In this document: piece by piece, positions 34,993-47,391 of the stretch
How positions within the stretch are numbered: position 1 is the stretch's first letter
Layout: every line of letters starts with the position of its first letter
Assembly (NCBI RefSeq): GCF_040712315.1
Contig: NC_134017.1
Location: 48,853,636 to 48,917,635 of the forward strand
Length of the DNA: 64,000 bases
DNA from: Castanea sativa
Taxonomy: Eukaryota; Streptophyta; Magnoliopsida; Fagales; Fagaceae
Reading direction: 5' to 3'
Notes under the pieces: generated by a model
Database searches by the model: none
What the model saw: the letters and a program-made list of their open reading frames with translations, nothing else
What the model was told of the DNA's origin: nothing
Program-made: the position numbers and the translations under genes

Positions 34993-37021
34993 CTAGTGGT
35001 CTTAGTATTTCCGGCGAGCGAGTTGCTAAAAGTTTTGTATAATGTCAAAGTTATTACAGTGATCACGCGCTTAATCACACGCTGCAATATCAGATTGGGG
35101 TAAAACATCTAAAAATGTTTTAGTGGCCAATTATGGGTCGTATTAGATGCATAATATCATATAGTAATGTGTATATTGTTTTTTTTTTTTCGAGGGCCCA
35201 TGTAACGAAAATTGAACAAAGTGGGTTGCTTGCTTTTGGACTTTTGGTGTGCATAAAATCTTTAGATAGTGTTACATTTTTTGTGCAAGATGTATAATTG
35301 TTGTTTTTTATTCGAAGTTAAAAAAACAGAGATAAATGTATGCATAAGAGATATATGCAGCAAATGAATGTACAAATAAACATTTTCTTTATGTTTGCAT
35401 GTAATCTAAAGGATACTCTTCAAATACAAGATGTGATGGGTGGCGCGTGGGTTTTTTAACTTTTAAGCATATGACATGTTTGGTTAATAGTGGCTGGTTG
35501 AGTGGGAACAGTCATGGCAATGGCATATGGACCCAGACGTGAAAGTGATTCAGAGAGCATATGATCTACATTTGGATCATAGTGAGAGAGAGCTGAGACT
35601 TGAGAGTGGGGTGATCAGGTTGAGGGGACCCGAACTTTTGTTATGTTTTGTGAAAGTAAATTTCTTTCTTTACATTGCAGTACGGAACATTTGCACAAAA
35701 GTATACAATGTTATACACATTTGTTTTGTACACAACGTAAATTTGACGCTGACAGTATAACGTAAAGATACAATTGTCCGGAAGGAAACACTAAAGGCCG
35801 GCTGGTTTGGTTAGAGAGTTGAAACATCATTAAATACTGAATATTGTGACCTCAAAAATGTTAATGTTTTGTGCAGTTCTACGATTCTGTATTTGTTAAT
35901 ATTGATTGTGAAAGAGAAGATAGCAAAGTGCAAGTTGCACTGATTATAAATGCATTATAGTTATACATAATAATTGCAAGAACTGCTAAGTGCCAACTGC
36001 TCTGCATCTAGCTTTCTTAGTATTTGTATAATTGGACTCATTATGTTGCAGATTTAACATTTCGACTTGTCTCTATTAGCAAACTGAGAAGGCCAGTTTC
36101 AATTCTAGCCGTGCGTAGTAGTAATCCGTGGTCATTAATTGAACTTACTATGGCCAGATAATGTCATATTTGGTTCAGTGATGCTTGGACTTCAAGTGGA
36201 ACCATGAGTCAGTGTTCACGGGCACTTGTCTGAGCCAATTACCCTTTAGTGTCTGTACTCTGTTCGCCCACCAAGCAAATTGCAAGAAATTTCTCTACCA
36301 TTTACTTCTTACCCCCTTGGGAGTTGGGACAAGCCAATGTTTTAACATAATGACTAAAATAATGGTCTTGTTTTAATACTAGGAATTATAGATTAAGGAA
36401 TATTAAACGTTCAATTATCAGCTATGATTTACATCTGTTTTAAAAAACTATCAATGATTTAGTGGTTGCGGACCTTCTATTCATATATAAATCCAAGGTC
36501 GATGCATGTGTTTTTACTATTTATATATATATATATATTTGTTTTTTGCATTTAAAGAGATAAAATATTAAATAATCAAATGTCAAGTACTCCTACATCT
36601 TAACAAATTATTTGATTGAGAGTTTAATTTCATCTTAAACAACCTTTTAAAAGCATTATTTTTTTGAAGTACAACTTTACTTTTGATAGGAATGATCCCT
36701 TCACACAATTACGACTAAGACTCCATCAAAGCCACATAGTTGTCATTTAACACAGACCCCCTTAATCCGATGTTCACATCACCGGTTTCATGATGAATCC
36801 TCTAGCCCATACTCACCACTCATCCAATTTAAGTGTTCAATTGTCAAAAGTTTCATCGCCCAGCATCGAAGGCCCTTCCAATTGAGCCATACCACCTGTA
36901 CAACGAAGATGTTATGTTGTCCGATAAGTATTGTGGGCAACCTTGAACATAAGTTGCCTAAACCTCCATCCACTCGTCTAACCATTTGGAAATATAAACT
37001 CCGATTAAAGTACTCATTGAA
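34993..37021. other. 3' flank of the DUF641 gene and intergenic sequence
   Basis: Non-coding. ORFs at 35527-35760, 36185-36376 and 36788-37066 show no recognisable domain. A short (AT)n run is at about 36524-36538. Confidence 0.45.
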
Positions 37022-37070
37022 ACCTTTGATAACCATTGTTATTATATATATAACAATGGTTATCAAAGGT
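37022..37070. repeat. Perfect 21-bp inverted repeat with 7-nt spacer
   Basis: The left arm is 37022-37042 (starts ACCTTTGATAACCATTG) and the right arm 37050-37070, its exact reverse complement, with spacer TATATAT. The 49-bp sequence can form a hairpin with a perfect stem. It has no flanking duplication and no resemblance to the MITE ends found elsewhere in the window. Confidence 0.9.
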
Positions 37071-40000
37071 ATGAGTGAAAAACCTTGACTCTTCCATTGT
37101 TAGTTCATTTAGGTTTCTTAAGAGTTTATGACTTAAGCATTAGAGGAGTTTCGGATTGCTCTATTCCATTGCTCTCCAATAATGTGATTCTTTTTGCAGG
37201 CTTTATGGTGCCCTTTGTTTGGACGATTGGCTCATTGATTCTTCGTTCATCATCAACTTTTCCATACTAATTAAACAAAACGAACAAATAAAAATAAGTT
37301 CATCCAAAGCATATACTTAGAATACTTGTTAATAAAGTACTTAAAGAAAAATAAAACTATTAATTTAATCATTTTTACTGCTTCGTTTACTACAAATTTC
37401 TTAGTCATTTTATATATATATGGTGTCCATGTTGTTATTGTTTTAAAGTTGTATTGTATTTGAGGGAAAAGAAAAAGAGCAATGGTATATACACAAACTT
37501 TTCACAATTTTTTTCACACTTTGTTAAATTGGCCAAATATAATTGATAATATTGTTATCATCTGATATCACTACTATTATTACTTTACTATCACTTTACG
37601 ACACATGAAAGTCACATCAACTGATGTGAAATATATTTGTTAAATTCCCCGCAAATGTTATACTTTTTGTATGCTTTTTCAAAGAAAAATTAATAAAAAA
37701 AACATCATTTTCCCAGCTTTCGGCGGTGTGCAGTGGCATTTAGAAAGAGTTTAGGAATGAGGCAGAGTCTCAGTCCGAGGGAGTCCTGATACGCGTGTAG
37801 TGAAACTAAACCAGTAGTGATGGTGTCTAATCTAACTAACATCAAGGAATTATAGGCGCTACATAATAAGAAGTAAACGATCTTTTGAGACTAAACATGA
37901 CAAGCAGTTTTAATCACTCACATGTAGTGCACATGGGAGAATAAATATAAGGGAGCTAGGTGTAGATGAATGAGACAAGGTTGAGTGATTATTTAGTGTG
38001 GAACAAATACAAAATTGATCTATGTAAAGGCAGAGATATCTAATTTAGACACTACCTGTCGTTTTAAAGACAAGGGTATCACCTATCAAAAAAAAAAAAA
38101 AAAAAGACAAGGGTATCAGGATTCTCAAAAAAGAAAAAAGAAAAAAAGACAAGGGTATCTATCAAATAGACAAGAAAAGCTGTGGTCACACCCTGCGAGA
38201 TTGAGAAATAAATGGGTTGGGACTTGGCTCTGTCAAAAAGGCCGGCATATAACCAAAAACCACATAGGCTTGTTTCGGCACTTCCAATGTGACTTCTTTT
38301 ATTTATTTATTGGGAAGTGGCCCGGCTGTTATTTTTAGCTGGCCCGGTTGGCCCAGTTTTCCACCCCCTAATTCTCTCTCTCTCTCTCTCCATGAGGTGG
38401 ATGGATATTGTGAACAAATTAATTACCAGATTTTTTTTAATTTTAAAAAAAAAAGAAAAATAAAGTTTGGAGTGGGAGGTATTTTACTTATTTGGAGGCA
38501 AAATGGCTTGAATTGTGGGATTATGAGGTTATTGAAAGTTGTAATTATTTCAAAAAAATAATAATAATTGAGATTGAGATCTGATGCAATTGCTATGAAT
38601 GACTGAGATTTAAATCTCAACTATTGAACCAAAAAAAAAAAGAGAAAAGTAAAAAAAAAATAGTAAAAAAATTTTGTGAGAGGCCAATTGCATATTACAC
38701 TGAATCTCAATTTTAATAATTGAATTACAAGGTTATTAACATTAATTACGAATTTAAGAGGCCACTTTCTTGCGCCAATTTTTTTTTTTTTTGTTTTTGT
38801 TTTAATTATCTACTTTTTCAAAAACATTATCTAAACAAGTTTTTTATTATTTTTATTTTATTTAAATAATTTTCATTCTTATTTTTAACTTTTTATTTTA
38901 TTATTCTATTTTTGCTGATGCTAAATGACTATCTTATCTGGCTTATTATTAAATTTGTTATTATAAAATAGCTAGCTGAAGGAGAGTTTTGGCAAAAGAC
39001 TTGTTATATGCTATAAAAATTAGTAAGAAGAGCATTTATCACTAGCACATTTGGAGTCTAGTTACCAATTCTTTTGATTTTGTGAGTTAAACCTCTATCC
39101 TCAAATTGGGACATCTATTAATGACATTGTGCTAAGAGTCTTGTAATTTAATAATATTACCTATTCTCTTTTATGATGAGAACTAAGGTAGAATTCCCCC
39201 TTCTCCAGTAATTATCGAATTATAAAATAATAATAATGAGCAATTTATTATTGTTATAATTAGGTCAAGGACATACCCTCTTTGTTTTTTTGCACATAAT
39301 GTTTTTTTCCTCCCTTTCCACTTTTCCCTTTCTTATAAAATAAAAGCCATATGGGTGCCATTCCTCATGAAATAATACTTGTCAGAATTTTTCATTTAAG
39401 TTGGGTTCCATTAATTATATTTTTAATTTATTAAAAAAAGTTAAATTGAAATATAATTGATATACCTTTAGACTTCAACAGAGGTTTGGTCATATTGTGT
39501 CAACTGTCTTGGATGTTAAAGCTTGGAAAAAAAGATCCGTCCATGTCGTCTGTCGACTGTGTGCAAGCAACATTTTTTTTTTTTTTTTCCTGCAGAAAAT
39601 TTATCAAAGTTTAATTAATGACTACTGGTGAGGAAGAGATCATCATCTAACTAGATGTTCACTGAGAAGGTTTGGTTTGGACAAGTTTATTATGAATGAA
39701 TGATCTCCTCATTTTTGAACACTAGACTCGTTGGATGTGTACGACTATGATCGATGATTTGTGTCTTAAAAAGAAAGTGTGACATTTGGGACATAGGAGC
39801 AAAATTCATAGAGAATAACTAGAAACCATGATTATTTTTTTCCAAGACCATAGTGATTCCCCCCAATCCCATCCATGACTATCAACTCCCATTTTTGCCA
39901 TGAAAAATATAATAACGACAATTAAGAGAGAATTTTGTTTTAATTATAAGGTCGCTAACTTAAGCATCAAAGATCGCAAGGCTAACACCATATCAGTGTT

Positions 40001-40281
40001 TCCAAGAATGTCTTTCTCGTGTCTTGTAGGTATTCAGTCATGTGTATTGTTGTTAGGTCAACCATGTGATCACTTATTCATTGTCAACTATTTAAAAAAA
40101 AAAATTGCACTAACAATAACAAGTAATCACTTTCTTTTTCTTTTTTTCACTGGTGTCATCAAAAAGTAACATGGTTATTTTTAAAGGAATTTGTTAAAGA
40201 GTACTATAAGTGTAGTGGATAAGGTACATTTTAAAGCTCTATTAAATAATGTTTTTATACAATTTTTTTTAAATAAAATAA

Positions 40282-40351
<70 letters not shown>

Positions 40352-40994
40352 AAAAGAAGCTCACACAAACATAATGAATTTGTGCGTGTAAACTAATAAA
40401 TCATTAATAAGTGTATAATCTTCTATAAACTATATGTGCTATAGTTTATAATGGAGTATTTATTAATCATTAATTCGTTGCTCTTACTTACGTAGCCTAT
40501 AAACCAACTATTTTGCAGCACTGGCTGCAAATATTTCCTTCCAAGCCAACCCAACTTTATAATCATGGGTCACACACGGGCTGAACTCTTCATTGGCACC
40601 TAAATGGAAAGAACAAATACTCTGATTAGAATAAATTGATAGCGGAGTCCACATATCTACCAAAATTTCTTTAATTATAAGCACTAAGCAGTTTACCTAT
40701 CCTATGCTATCCTGCTAAAGTGGCTCTTTGAGGCTCTTTGAGTTGAGGTGAAATGATTTCATTTGCATGGCATGGCCTATATCTTTTTTTTCCTTTCCCT
40801 GGTTGAACTTGGTCCATACAAATTTATTACTAATGAGTAATAAGTAATGATTACTATTATTATTACTTTTTTGTGTCCAGAATCTAGATAATATATTTAA
40901 TTTTCTGTCTTTGTTTGTGGTCTTTTAATATATCAATTTTCAGAAAGAATCTTTTATAATAAAAAAAAAATCGAATCATAAGTGCTTTCTAACA
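37071..40994. other. Intergenic sequence with microsatellite, no gene recognised
   Basis: AT-rich. Contains an A-rich duplicated GACAAGGGTATC word (38068-38160), a CT run near 38376-38392 and the (AT)n run at 40286-40349. ORFs here are low-complexity or lack family features. Confidence 0.45.
40286..40349. repeat. (AT)n microsatellite
   Basis: About 32 uninterrupted AT units. Confidence 0.95.
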
Positions 40995-41166
40995 TGGGCT
41001 GGCCTTTAATTCTTTGGTGGGCTTGATTGGGCTCCAACATCAAATCCTCTAAATGCACGGGAAGGTATCAGTTGGACTCAGGTGATAGCTTCTACCACTT
41101 CTAGCTAGCAAGCCTACATGCCATTGCATTTACTTAGATGATGGAGAATCAAGCTTGGGTTGGGCC
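40995..41166 (+). promoter_or_regulatory. Cluster of four Site II (TGGGCY) motifs upstream of the PPR gene
   Basis: TGGGCT at 40995-41000, 41018-41023 and 41028-41033, and TGGGCC at 41161-41166, all on the + strand and 80-350 bp before the coding region. Site II motifs are TCP-bound elements frequent in promoters of plant genes for organelle proteins. The role here is inferred from position. Confidence 0.5.
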
Positions 41167-41249
41167 TGCGCAACTATGACCCAAGCTCCAAATCCAGCCG
41201 CTTCTCCAATATCTGTTGTTTCCTCTGAAATTCAAAGGCATCATCGCCG

Positions 41250-43877
41250 TTGGCCATTGCATTCATTCCCATAGCATTGCTCAGAGAACTCTTAAATCTA
41301 AAAAAACAGAGCACACACAGAATAATGATAATGATGATGATGAGATCTTCAGTGACTTCTTCTCCAGTCCCTCCGTTTCTTCTCCGCTCTTTATTAGTCC
41401 CTAAATCTCTCTGCTCACACCCACAATTTCTCAATAAACCTCAATTTCCCGAGAATCCCAACCCCGAGAAAATGACTTCAGAATTTGAATCCGAACCCAA
41501 AAACGCAGATTTCACCGAACCCATTTCTCAAAACTCAGTCTTGACTCAAACCCATGTCATAAACACCCTCCTCACCCACAAGAACGACCCAAGGTCGGCT
41601 TTGAATCACTTCAAACAGGTTGAGAGAAAGCGAGGCTTTGTTAAAACCGTGGATGCTTTCTGTGTTTTGCTTCACATTTTGGTGGGCTTCCCGGAGACTC
41701 AAAAACTTGCTAAAAGCTTGCTTGCTGAGTGTGTTTTTGGGGATTCAGCTCCGGCTCCGGCTGTTTTTGTCGATCACTTAGTCGAATGCGCCAACAGGTT
41801 TGGTTTCGTGTTGGATTCGCGGGTTTTTAATTATCTGTTGAGTAGTTATGTTAGAGCTAATAAAATTGAAGATGCTGTGCTTTGTTATAATAGAATGATT
41901 GAGAGTGATATAGTTCCTTGGGTACCATTTATCAATATTCTTTTGGCTGCATTGGTTAGGAGAAACATGTTTGGTGAAATACATGAATTGCACAATAAGA
42001 TGGTATGTAGAGGAATTAGTGGCGATTGCTATACTGTACATGTGATGATGCGTGCGTGTTTGAAGGACGAGAAGCCTGAGAAGGCAGAGGAGTATTTTAG
42101 AGAGGCCAAGGCTAAAGGGATAGAACTTGATGCAGAAGTGTATAGTATTGTTATTCAGGCTGTTTGTAGGAAACCCAATTTGAGTTTGGCTTTTGTGTTA
42201 TTGAAGGAGATGAGAGAAATGGGATGGGTTCCTTCAGAGGGTACTTATACTTGTGTTATAGGAACTTGTGTGAAGCATGGGAATATGGTAGAGGCATTGA
42301 GGCTTAAGGATGAGATGGTTAGTTGTGGGAAGTCAATGAATTTGGTTGTGGCGACGAATTTGATGAAGGGGTATTGCGTGCAAGGGAATTTGGATAGTGC
42401 TTTGGATTTGTTCAATAAGATTGGTGAGGATGGACTTTCACCAAACAAGGTTACTTACTCAGTTTTGATTGAATGGTGCAGTAAGAATGGGAACATGGAA
42501 AAGGCCTATGAACTTTACACCCAAATGAAAGAAAAGGGTATCCAGCCTAGTGTCTTCAATGTGAATTCCTTAATACTTGGGTTCTTGAAATCTCGGTCAC
42601 TGGAAAATGCATTCAAGCTGTTTGATGAGGCAGTCGAATGTGGAATTGTGAATGTTTTTACATATAATAATCTTTTGTCATGGCTCTCTGAAAAAGGTAA
42701 GGTAAATGAGGCTCAAGGTATATGGAAAAAAATGATTAGCAAGGGTGTGGAACCTAATGTAGTGTCTTACAACAACCTGATACTTGGCCACTGCAGAAAG
42801 GGGGATATGGATGTTGCAAATAGTTTATTTTTGGAGATGATAGAAAAGGGCTTAAAACCTAATGTGATAACGTATTCTGTTTTAATGGATGGATATTTTA
42901 AGAAAGGTGACACTGAACGTGGCTTTGATGTGTTTGACCAAATGGTGGGTGTAAATATTGTTCCCACAGACTTCACATTTAACACTGTTATCAATGGTTT
43001 GTGCAAAGTTGGCCGCACATCTGAGGCAAAGGAGATGCTGAAGAGCTTTGTTGAGAGGGGTTTCATTCCCATCTGTTTGACTTACAATAGCATTATAGAT
43101 GGATTCGTCAAGGAGGGTGCCATCAATTCTGCATTGTCTGTTTATAGAGAGATGTGTGAAAGTGGAATTTCCCCCAATGTGGTCACTTACACCAGCTTGA
43201 TTAATGGGTTTTGCAAAAGCAATAATATTGATCTTGCTCTGAAAATGCTGAATGAGATGAAAAGCAAGGGTCTTGAATTGGATGTCATGGCATATTGCAC
43301 TCTAATTGATGGGTTTTGCAAAAGGCGAGACATGGAAAGTGCACGTGAACTTTTTTCTGAACTTCGTGAAGTCGGTTTGTCTCCAAATATAGTTGTGTAC
43401 AATAGCATGATTAGTGGCTTTAGGAATCTAGATAACATGGAAGCAGCCCTTGACTTGCACAAGAAAATGATAAATGAGGGAATTCCGTGTGATTTGCAAA
43501 CGTACACTACATTGATCGATGGATTGTTAAAAGATGGGAAATTACCACTTGCATCAGATCTTTACTCGGAGATGCTTTCCAAGGGTATCGTGCCAGACAT
43601 CATTACATATACTGTTCTAATAAATGGCTTATGTAACAAAGGACAGCTAGAAAATGCACGCAAGATTTTGGAAGACATGGATGGAAAGAGCATGACTCCT
43701 AGTGTTCTTATTTATAATACCTTGATTGCTGGACACTTCAAGGATGGGAATCTGCAAGAAGCTTTTAGACTACATGATGAGATGCTTGACAGAGGTCTTG
43801 TACCTGATGAGATCACTTATGATATTCTTGTAAATGGGAAAGCAAAGGCAGTAAATACTCTTGCTGGAGTCTCATGA
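41250..43877 (+). CDS. P-class pentatricopeptide repeat protein
   Basis: A single-exon gene of up to 875 codons. The first ATG is at 41250, but a run of in-frame ATGs at 41325-41340 starts the Arg/Ser-rich sequence MRSSVTSSPVPPFLLRSLL, which looks like a mitochondrial or plastid transit peptide, so the true start may be at 41325-41340. From about residue 185 to 865 it is built of consecutive 35-residue PPR motifs, about 19 of them, with repeats such as VVTYTSLINGFCKSNNIDLA and DIITYTVLINGLCNKGQLEN. There is no E, E+ or DYW extension; it ends in DEITYDILVNGKAKAVNTL. P-class PPR proteins bind organelle RNA and act in processing, stability or translation. The closest remembered relative is Arabidopsis At3g54980; orthology is not tested. 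The frame is intact. Confidence 0.93.
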   Translation: MAIAFIPIALLRELLNLKKQSTHRIMIMMMMRSSVTSSPVPPFLLRSLLVPKSLCSHPQFLNKPQFPENPNPEKMTSEFESEPKNADFTEPISQNSVLTQTHVINTLLTHKNDPRSALNHFKQVERKRGFVKTVDAFCVLLHILVGFPETQKLAKSLLAECVFGDSAPAPAVFVDHLVECANRFGFVLDSRVFNYLLSSYVRANKIEDAVLCYNRMIESDIVPWVPFINILLAALVRRNMFGEIHELHNKMVCRGISGDCYTVHVMMRACLKDEKPEKAEEYFREAKAKGIELDAEVYSIVIQAVCRKPNLSLAFVLLKEMREMGWVPSEGTYTCVIGTCVKHGNMVEALRLKDEMVSCGKSMNLVVATNLMKGYCVQGNLDSALDLFNKIGEDGLSPNKVTYSVLIEWCSKNGNMEKAYELYTQMKEKGIQPSVFNVNSLILGFLKSRSLENAFKLFDEAVECGIVNVFTYNNLLSWLSEKGKVNEAQGIWKKMISKGVEPNVVSYNNLILGHCRKGDMDVANSLFLEMIEKGLKPNVITYSVLMDGYFKKGDTERGFDVFDQMVGVNIVPTDFTFNTVINGLCKVGRTSEAKEMLKSFVERGFIPICLTYNSIIDGFVKEGAINSALSVYREMCESGISPNVVTYTSLINGFCKSNNIDLALKMLNEMKSKGLELDVMAYCTLIDGFCKRRDMESARELFSELREVGLSPNIVVYNSMISGFRNLDNMEAALDLHKKMINEGIPCDLQTYTTLIDGLLKDGKLPLASDLYSEMLSKGIVPDIITYTVLINGLCNKGQLENARKILEDMDGKSMTPSVLIYNTLIAGHFKDGNLQEAFRLHDEMLDRGLVPDEITYDILVNGKAKAVNTLAGVS

Positions 43878-43947
43878 GTGTAAATAACTGATTGGAACCT
43901 CAACTGGAATTGTTGGGGCAACTCAGGAATCTTAAATTTTATTTTTC

Positions 43948-46900
43948 ACTGAAAGGAACCCACTCTTTTGGTCCTGGAAGCTCAACATGTGCCTTGGGTG
44001 CTTCTTCAGCTCCTGCGTTTGGAGGCTCTTCTTCATCTTCTTCTGGTTAGAGTTCAAGTCTGAGATTTTTTTTTTCCCTTTTCTTATTTGCATTACTTAT
44101 AATTATGCCCTGTTCTATGATCCCTATTTTACGGGGAGCCAGTTATTAGCTGCAAGCTTCACTAATTCCATATATAAGTGGGCTCAAGCATGAGGCTTTA
44201 CAAATAGTAATTCCATTGCATGGTTCATAGAGTTGTTGTCTTTTTGTATATAATTCCTTTTGATGTGATTCTATATGCTTCCTCGTTTTCTTTATACATA
44301 AAGTAGAATTTTAAAAAAAAAATATTTCTTACCTATCAAAAGATGTCCTTTTTTTTATTGTTGGTGCTGAAATGATCCATTAGTTTAGATGGGCAAAGAT
44401 GTTTTGCACATGAATATAATTGGTTTTCATTTCTACTTTAGTTTTCTATTCCAAAATGCATATCCACTGGCTTCCTTCTTGTAAGATGAAAAAGACTGCT
44501 GCATTTAAGTACATTCTTTTGTTTATTCTATGAAACAAGGTTGTAAACCTTGGAACAACCTTTTAGTAAAATCATTTGCAATTAGGGCTATTATTTTAAT
44601 CATCAAATGTATTTTTACTCTCTTCAATTATCAATCAATCCGAAGTGTTGCTGTTTATCCTCTTCCATGTTCTAATTTTCTAGATATGCTTGAGCATTGT
44701 AATTTGAATAGTCTGCTTATTTTGTTTGTTCTGCTCCCTGAGTACACCCCTGGTGTACACAGGTACTTCCTTTTTTGACCGATAAAATTTTCGTTACTTA
44801 TAAAAAATTATCAATGAATGTGATTTAAGAATGCATGTTTGATTGTGTTTTTAGAGCACATGGACTGTAAATGTATGTAATTAATACTGGTTGTTTCTAC
44901 TTATCAAAAAATACCGATTATTTCTTTTCTTTTGGAGCCTATAGGGCATGTGCATACATTAACTGTTCAAGGGTGCCTTGTTATGTGTATCACTATGTGT
45001 ATGAGTATGTATGTATCACATGCATTTGTGTGAGTTTTGATTTTTTCATTATGACAGTGATCTTTGCTTCACAAATTCAATTCATTTATGCATGTAACTG
45101 AAGGTTGTTAATGACCTCCTCATTCACTACATCTATCTGATAATCTTTTCAGTATGATTTTATCTTCTGCTAATTGAGTTATTCATGCTTAAAATGTCCT
45201 CGTTATGATATATTTTTTTTTTTTTGTGGTGGTTGTAGTGTATTGCCTCTAATAAGTTCACAACTGTTTTTAACCTTAAAAAAGAAAAATAACTTTAATG
45301 GTAGCTTGATAAGCAACTGCTAACTGGTTCCGACATTTTAGCCCAATACTCAAGTTTTTATTTTGGAAGCTTGCATTGGTTGAATTCAATGGGTTCTGTT
45401 TAGATATCATGTATTCATTAGCAGTGGTTATGCAAGAAGTGACAACAAAATGGACATTCAGTGCGATCAATTGTGTTCACTCTAATCTTTACGACTCTCT
45501 TGTGGTCTGGGACCTTTTTGTTCCCCCCTTTTTTTGGCTCGAAACTTTGTTGTGTCTAAACTGATAATTGAGAAAGGCATTGTCTTTTTCTTCTACATTA
45601 GTCATTGAATGAATTGGTGGGTGATTTTGGCACAAGAAACTGATAACTTTTACATTTTTTTTTAATAAAAAATTTGGTAGAAAATGCATGTTCATTGTTA
45701 TATGACATGGCTGTCTTCTTTCCTTCTCCTTTTCTTTTTCTGTGTATGTGGAGCTTCAGTGATTAAATACAGATTCAGTGATTCACTTATTTTTATTCTT
45801 CCTCCCCCCCTCCCCTCCCTTCTGAGTCATAATATATATTTTTCATTAAAAAAAATTTTCATGTTGAAATTTTTTACTATCTTTGTAGGATCCCTTCTAC
45901 ATGTGAAACAGTACTTTCCACCAAAAGTGACTGGTTGCAGGATTGCTTAGCAATCACCTCTCTCAAGTCCATCAAAGGCGTGTGTTTAGTGCACTGATTA
46001 CAACCTTTTTTTATGTGAGAAAAGTGTGCTTTGGGTTCATCTGCCTTCTTTGACTCATAAGCCAGCCTGGTGATGCTAGTACCCAGACTTTTGGCACTAC
46101 AGCTGCTTCAGATGTTGCCAATTCAAAGACGTCAATTTTTTGTTCCAAAATGACTTCAACATTAGTTAACCCTAGTGCTACATTTGGTCTGTCCGCTGCA
46201 TCAACCTTAGGATCTTTACAGCTTCTCAGGCTTTAAATAACTAGCTTTTCATTTTGGGCTTCAAGTGCCCCAGCATATTCTGCTTTGAGTCCAGTTGGGA
46301 TGCTTTACAGACTGCCAGCAGCTCTTCATCTTTCTTTTGGTGCTCCTGCTACCCCAGCGTTTGGCGTTGGCTCCATTCCGGATTTGTGTCAATCTACTTG
46401 TTGTGTCATTTGGGACCAACCTTTTTGGAACTTTTAGTCTTTTATGTCTATTTCTGGAACCCAGATGTCCTCACTTAGTGAGTATTTTCGTAACTCTGTA
46501 ATTATGCAACATGTAATGTGAAGGATTTTATTTTATTCTATTTTTTTTCTAAAGCATTGCAAATCTGAGTTTTAGAAGCTATTGTAGTTCTACTCTGGCC
46601 TTCTGTTTTGCTGATTATCTGACAAACTACAGTGTAGGGATCCAGAATATGACTGCAGCATCTGGGGGCACTGTTTGGATTGTGAGTTTTTGTTGGACAA
46701 CATGGAGTAAGTAGAATAGCAGCTTATACCGCAACACTCATGGTAAATAACTTTGTGCACAACCTGGAAACTTTGTCTATATATCAGCTATGCCTGTCTA
46801 CTTGAAGAAATTCCCAGAAAAGTTAAGATGGGAGGACTAATAGTTGGGGGGATAAAGTTGTATATATAAGTGCTTGAAGTTGCCCATACCAGCAATAGCA

Positions 46901-47391
46901 TCACACATGACATTCTCACCCCAAAAAAAAAAAAATTGCTATAAAATTTTGACATTAACTTTTAGTTGTGGCTTTGAACAGAAAATGGAATTGATTCTTT
47001 CAGCCATGTTTGTGACTAGTTTGACTTTCGGGTGGCAGTTGCCTGTCCAATCTGCTTGTGGGATTTGGTTTGATGCATCAACCTACTGCTTCACTCTGGG
47101 ACTATATCTCATCAGGAAACTACTTTTTGACAACATCACTTACCACACCATGTCATATATATTTGGAGTGTCACCATGCCCTGCATCAAGAACCAATTCC
47201 CAACTCCTTATAACACATTGAGCTCGCCTGCCTTTGGTTCGGTCCCTTACATCTATGCTCATGCTTTGGCTCCTGGAGCACCTCATGCACCTAGTACTGG
47301 CCTGAATTTTGCACCCTTGGCTGGGCAGATGAATTCTACCCGTAGAGAGACTGCTTCATTTGGACAGATCTCTACCCCATCCTTTGGTTAA
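43948..47391 (+). pseudogene. FG-repeat nucleoporin relics (NUP98-like)
   Basis: Short + strand coding relics with FG motifs follow the PPR gene. At 43948-44049: HSFGPGSS and ASSAPAFGGSSSSSSG, ending at a possible GT donor. At 46069-46236: GDASTQTFGTTAASD and PSATFGLSAASTLG. At 46243-46385: FSFWASSAPAYSA and, in another frame, SSSSSFFGAPATPAFGVGS. At 47176-47391: SSPAFGSVPY and RETASFGQISTPSFG. Density of Ser, Ala, Thr and FG spacing resembles plant NUP98-type nucleoporins, though another FG nucleoporin is possible. Frames shift between blocks and the autoproteolytic C-terminal domain of NUP98 is not seen. It is therefore either a decayed gene copy or a captured fragment, not an intact gene. 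The small ORFs in this span are pieces of it or noise. Confidence 0.55.
44690..44815 (+). mobile_element. Probable LINE 3' end fragment
   Basis: CCCTGAGTACACCCCTGGTG, then ACACAGGTACTTCCTTTTTT, then CTTATAAAAAATT. This resembles the 3' tail common to L1-type plant LINEs (GTACACC...GGTGTAC, then a short pyrimidine run and an A-rich end). No reverse transcriptase sequence precedes it, so it would be a severely 5'-truncated copy. Confidence 0.4.

Noticed and set aside
36788..37066. 92-codon - strand ORF
   Set aside because: No recognisable motif; its N-terminal part is read from the perfect palindrome at 37022-37070.
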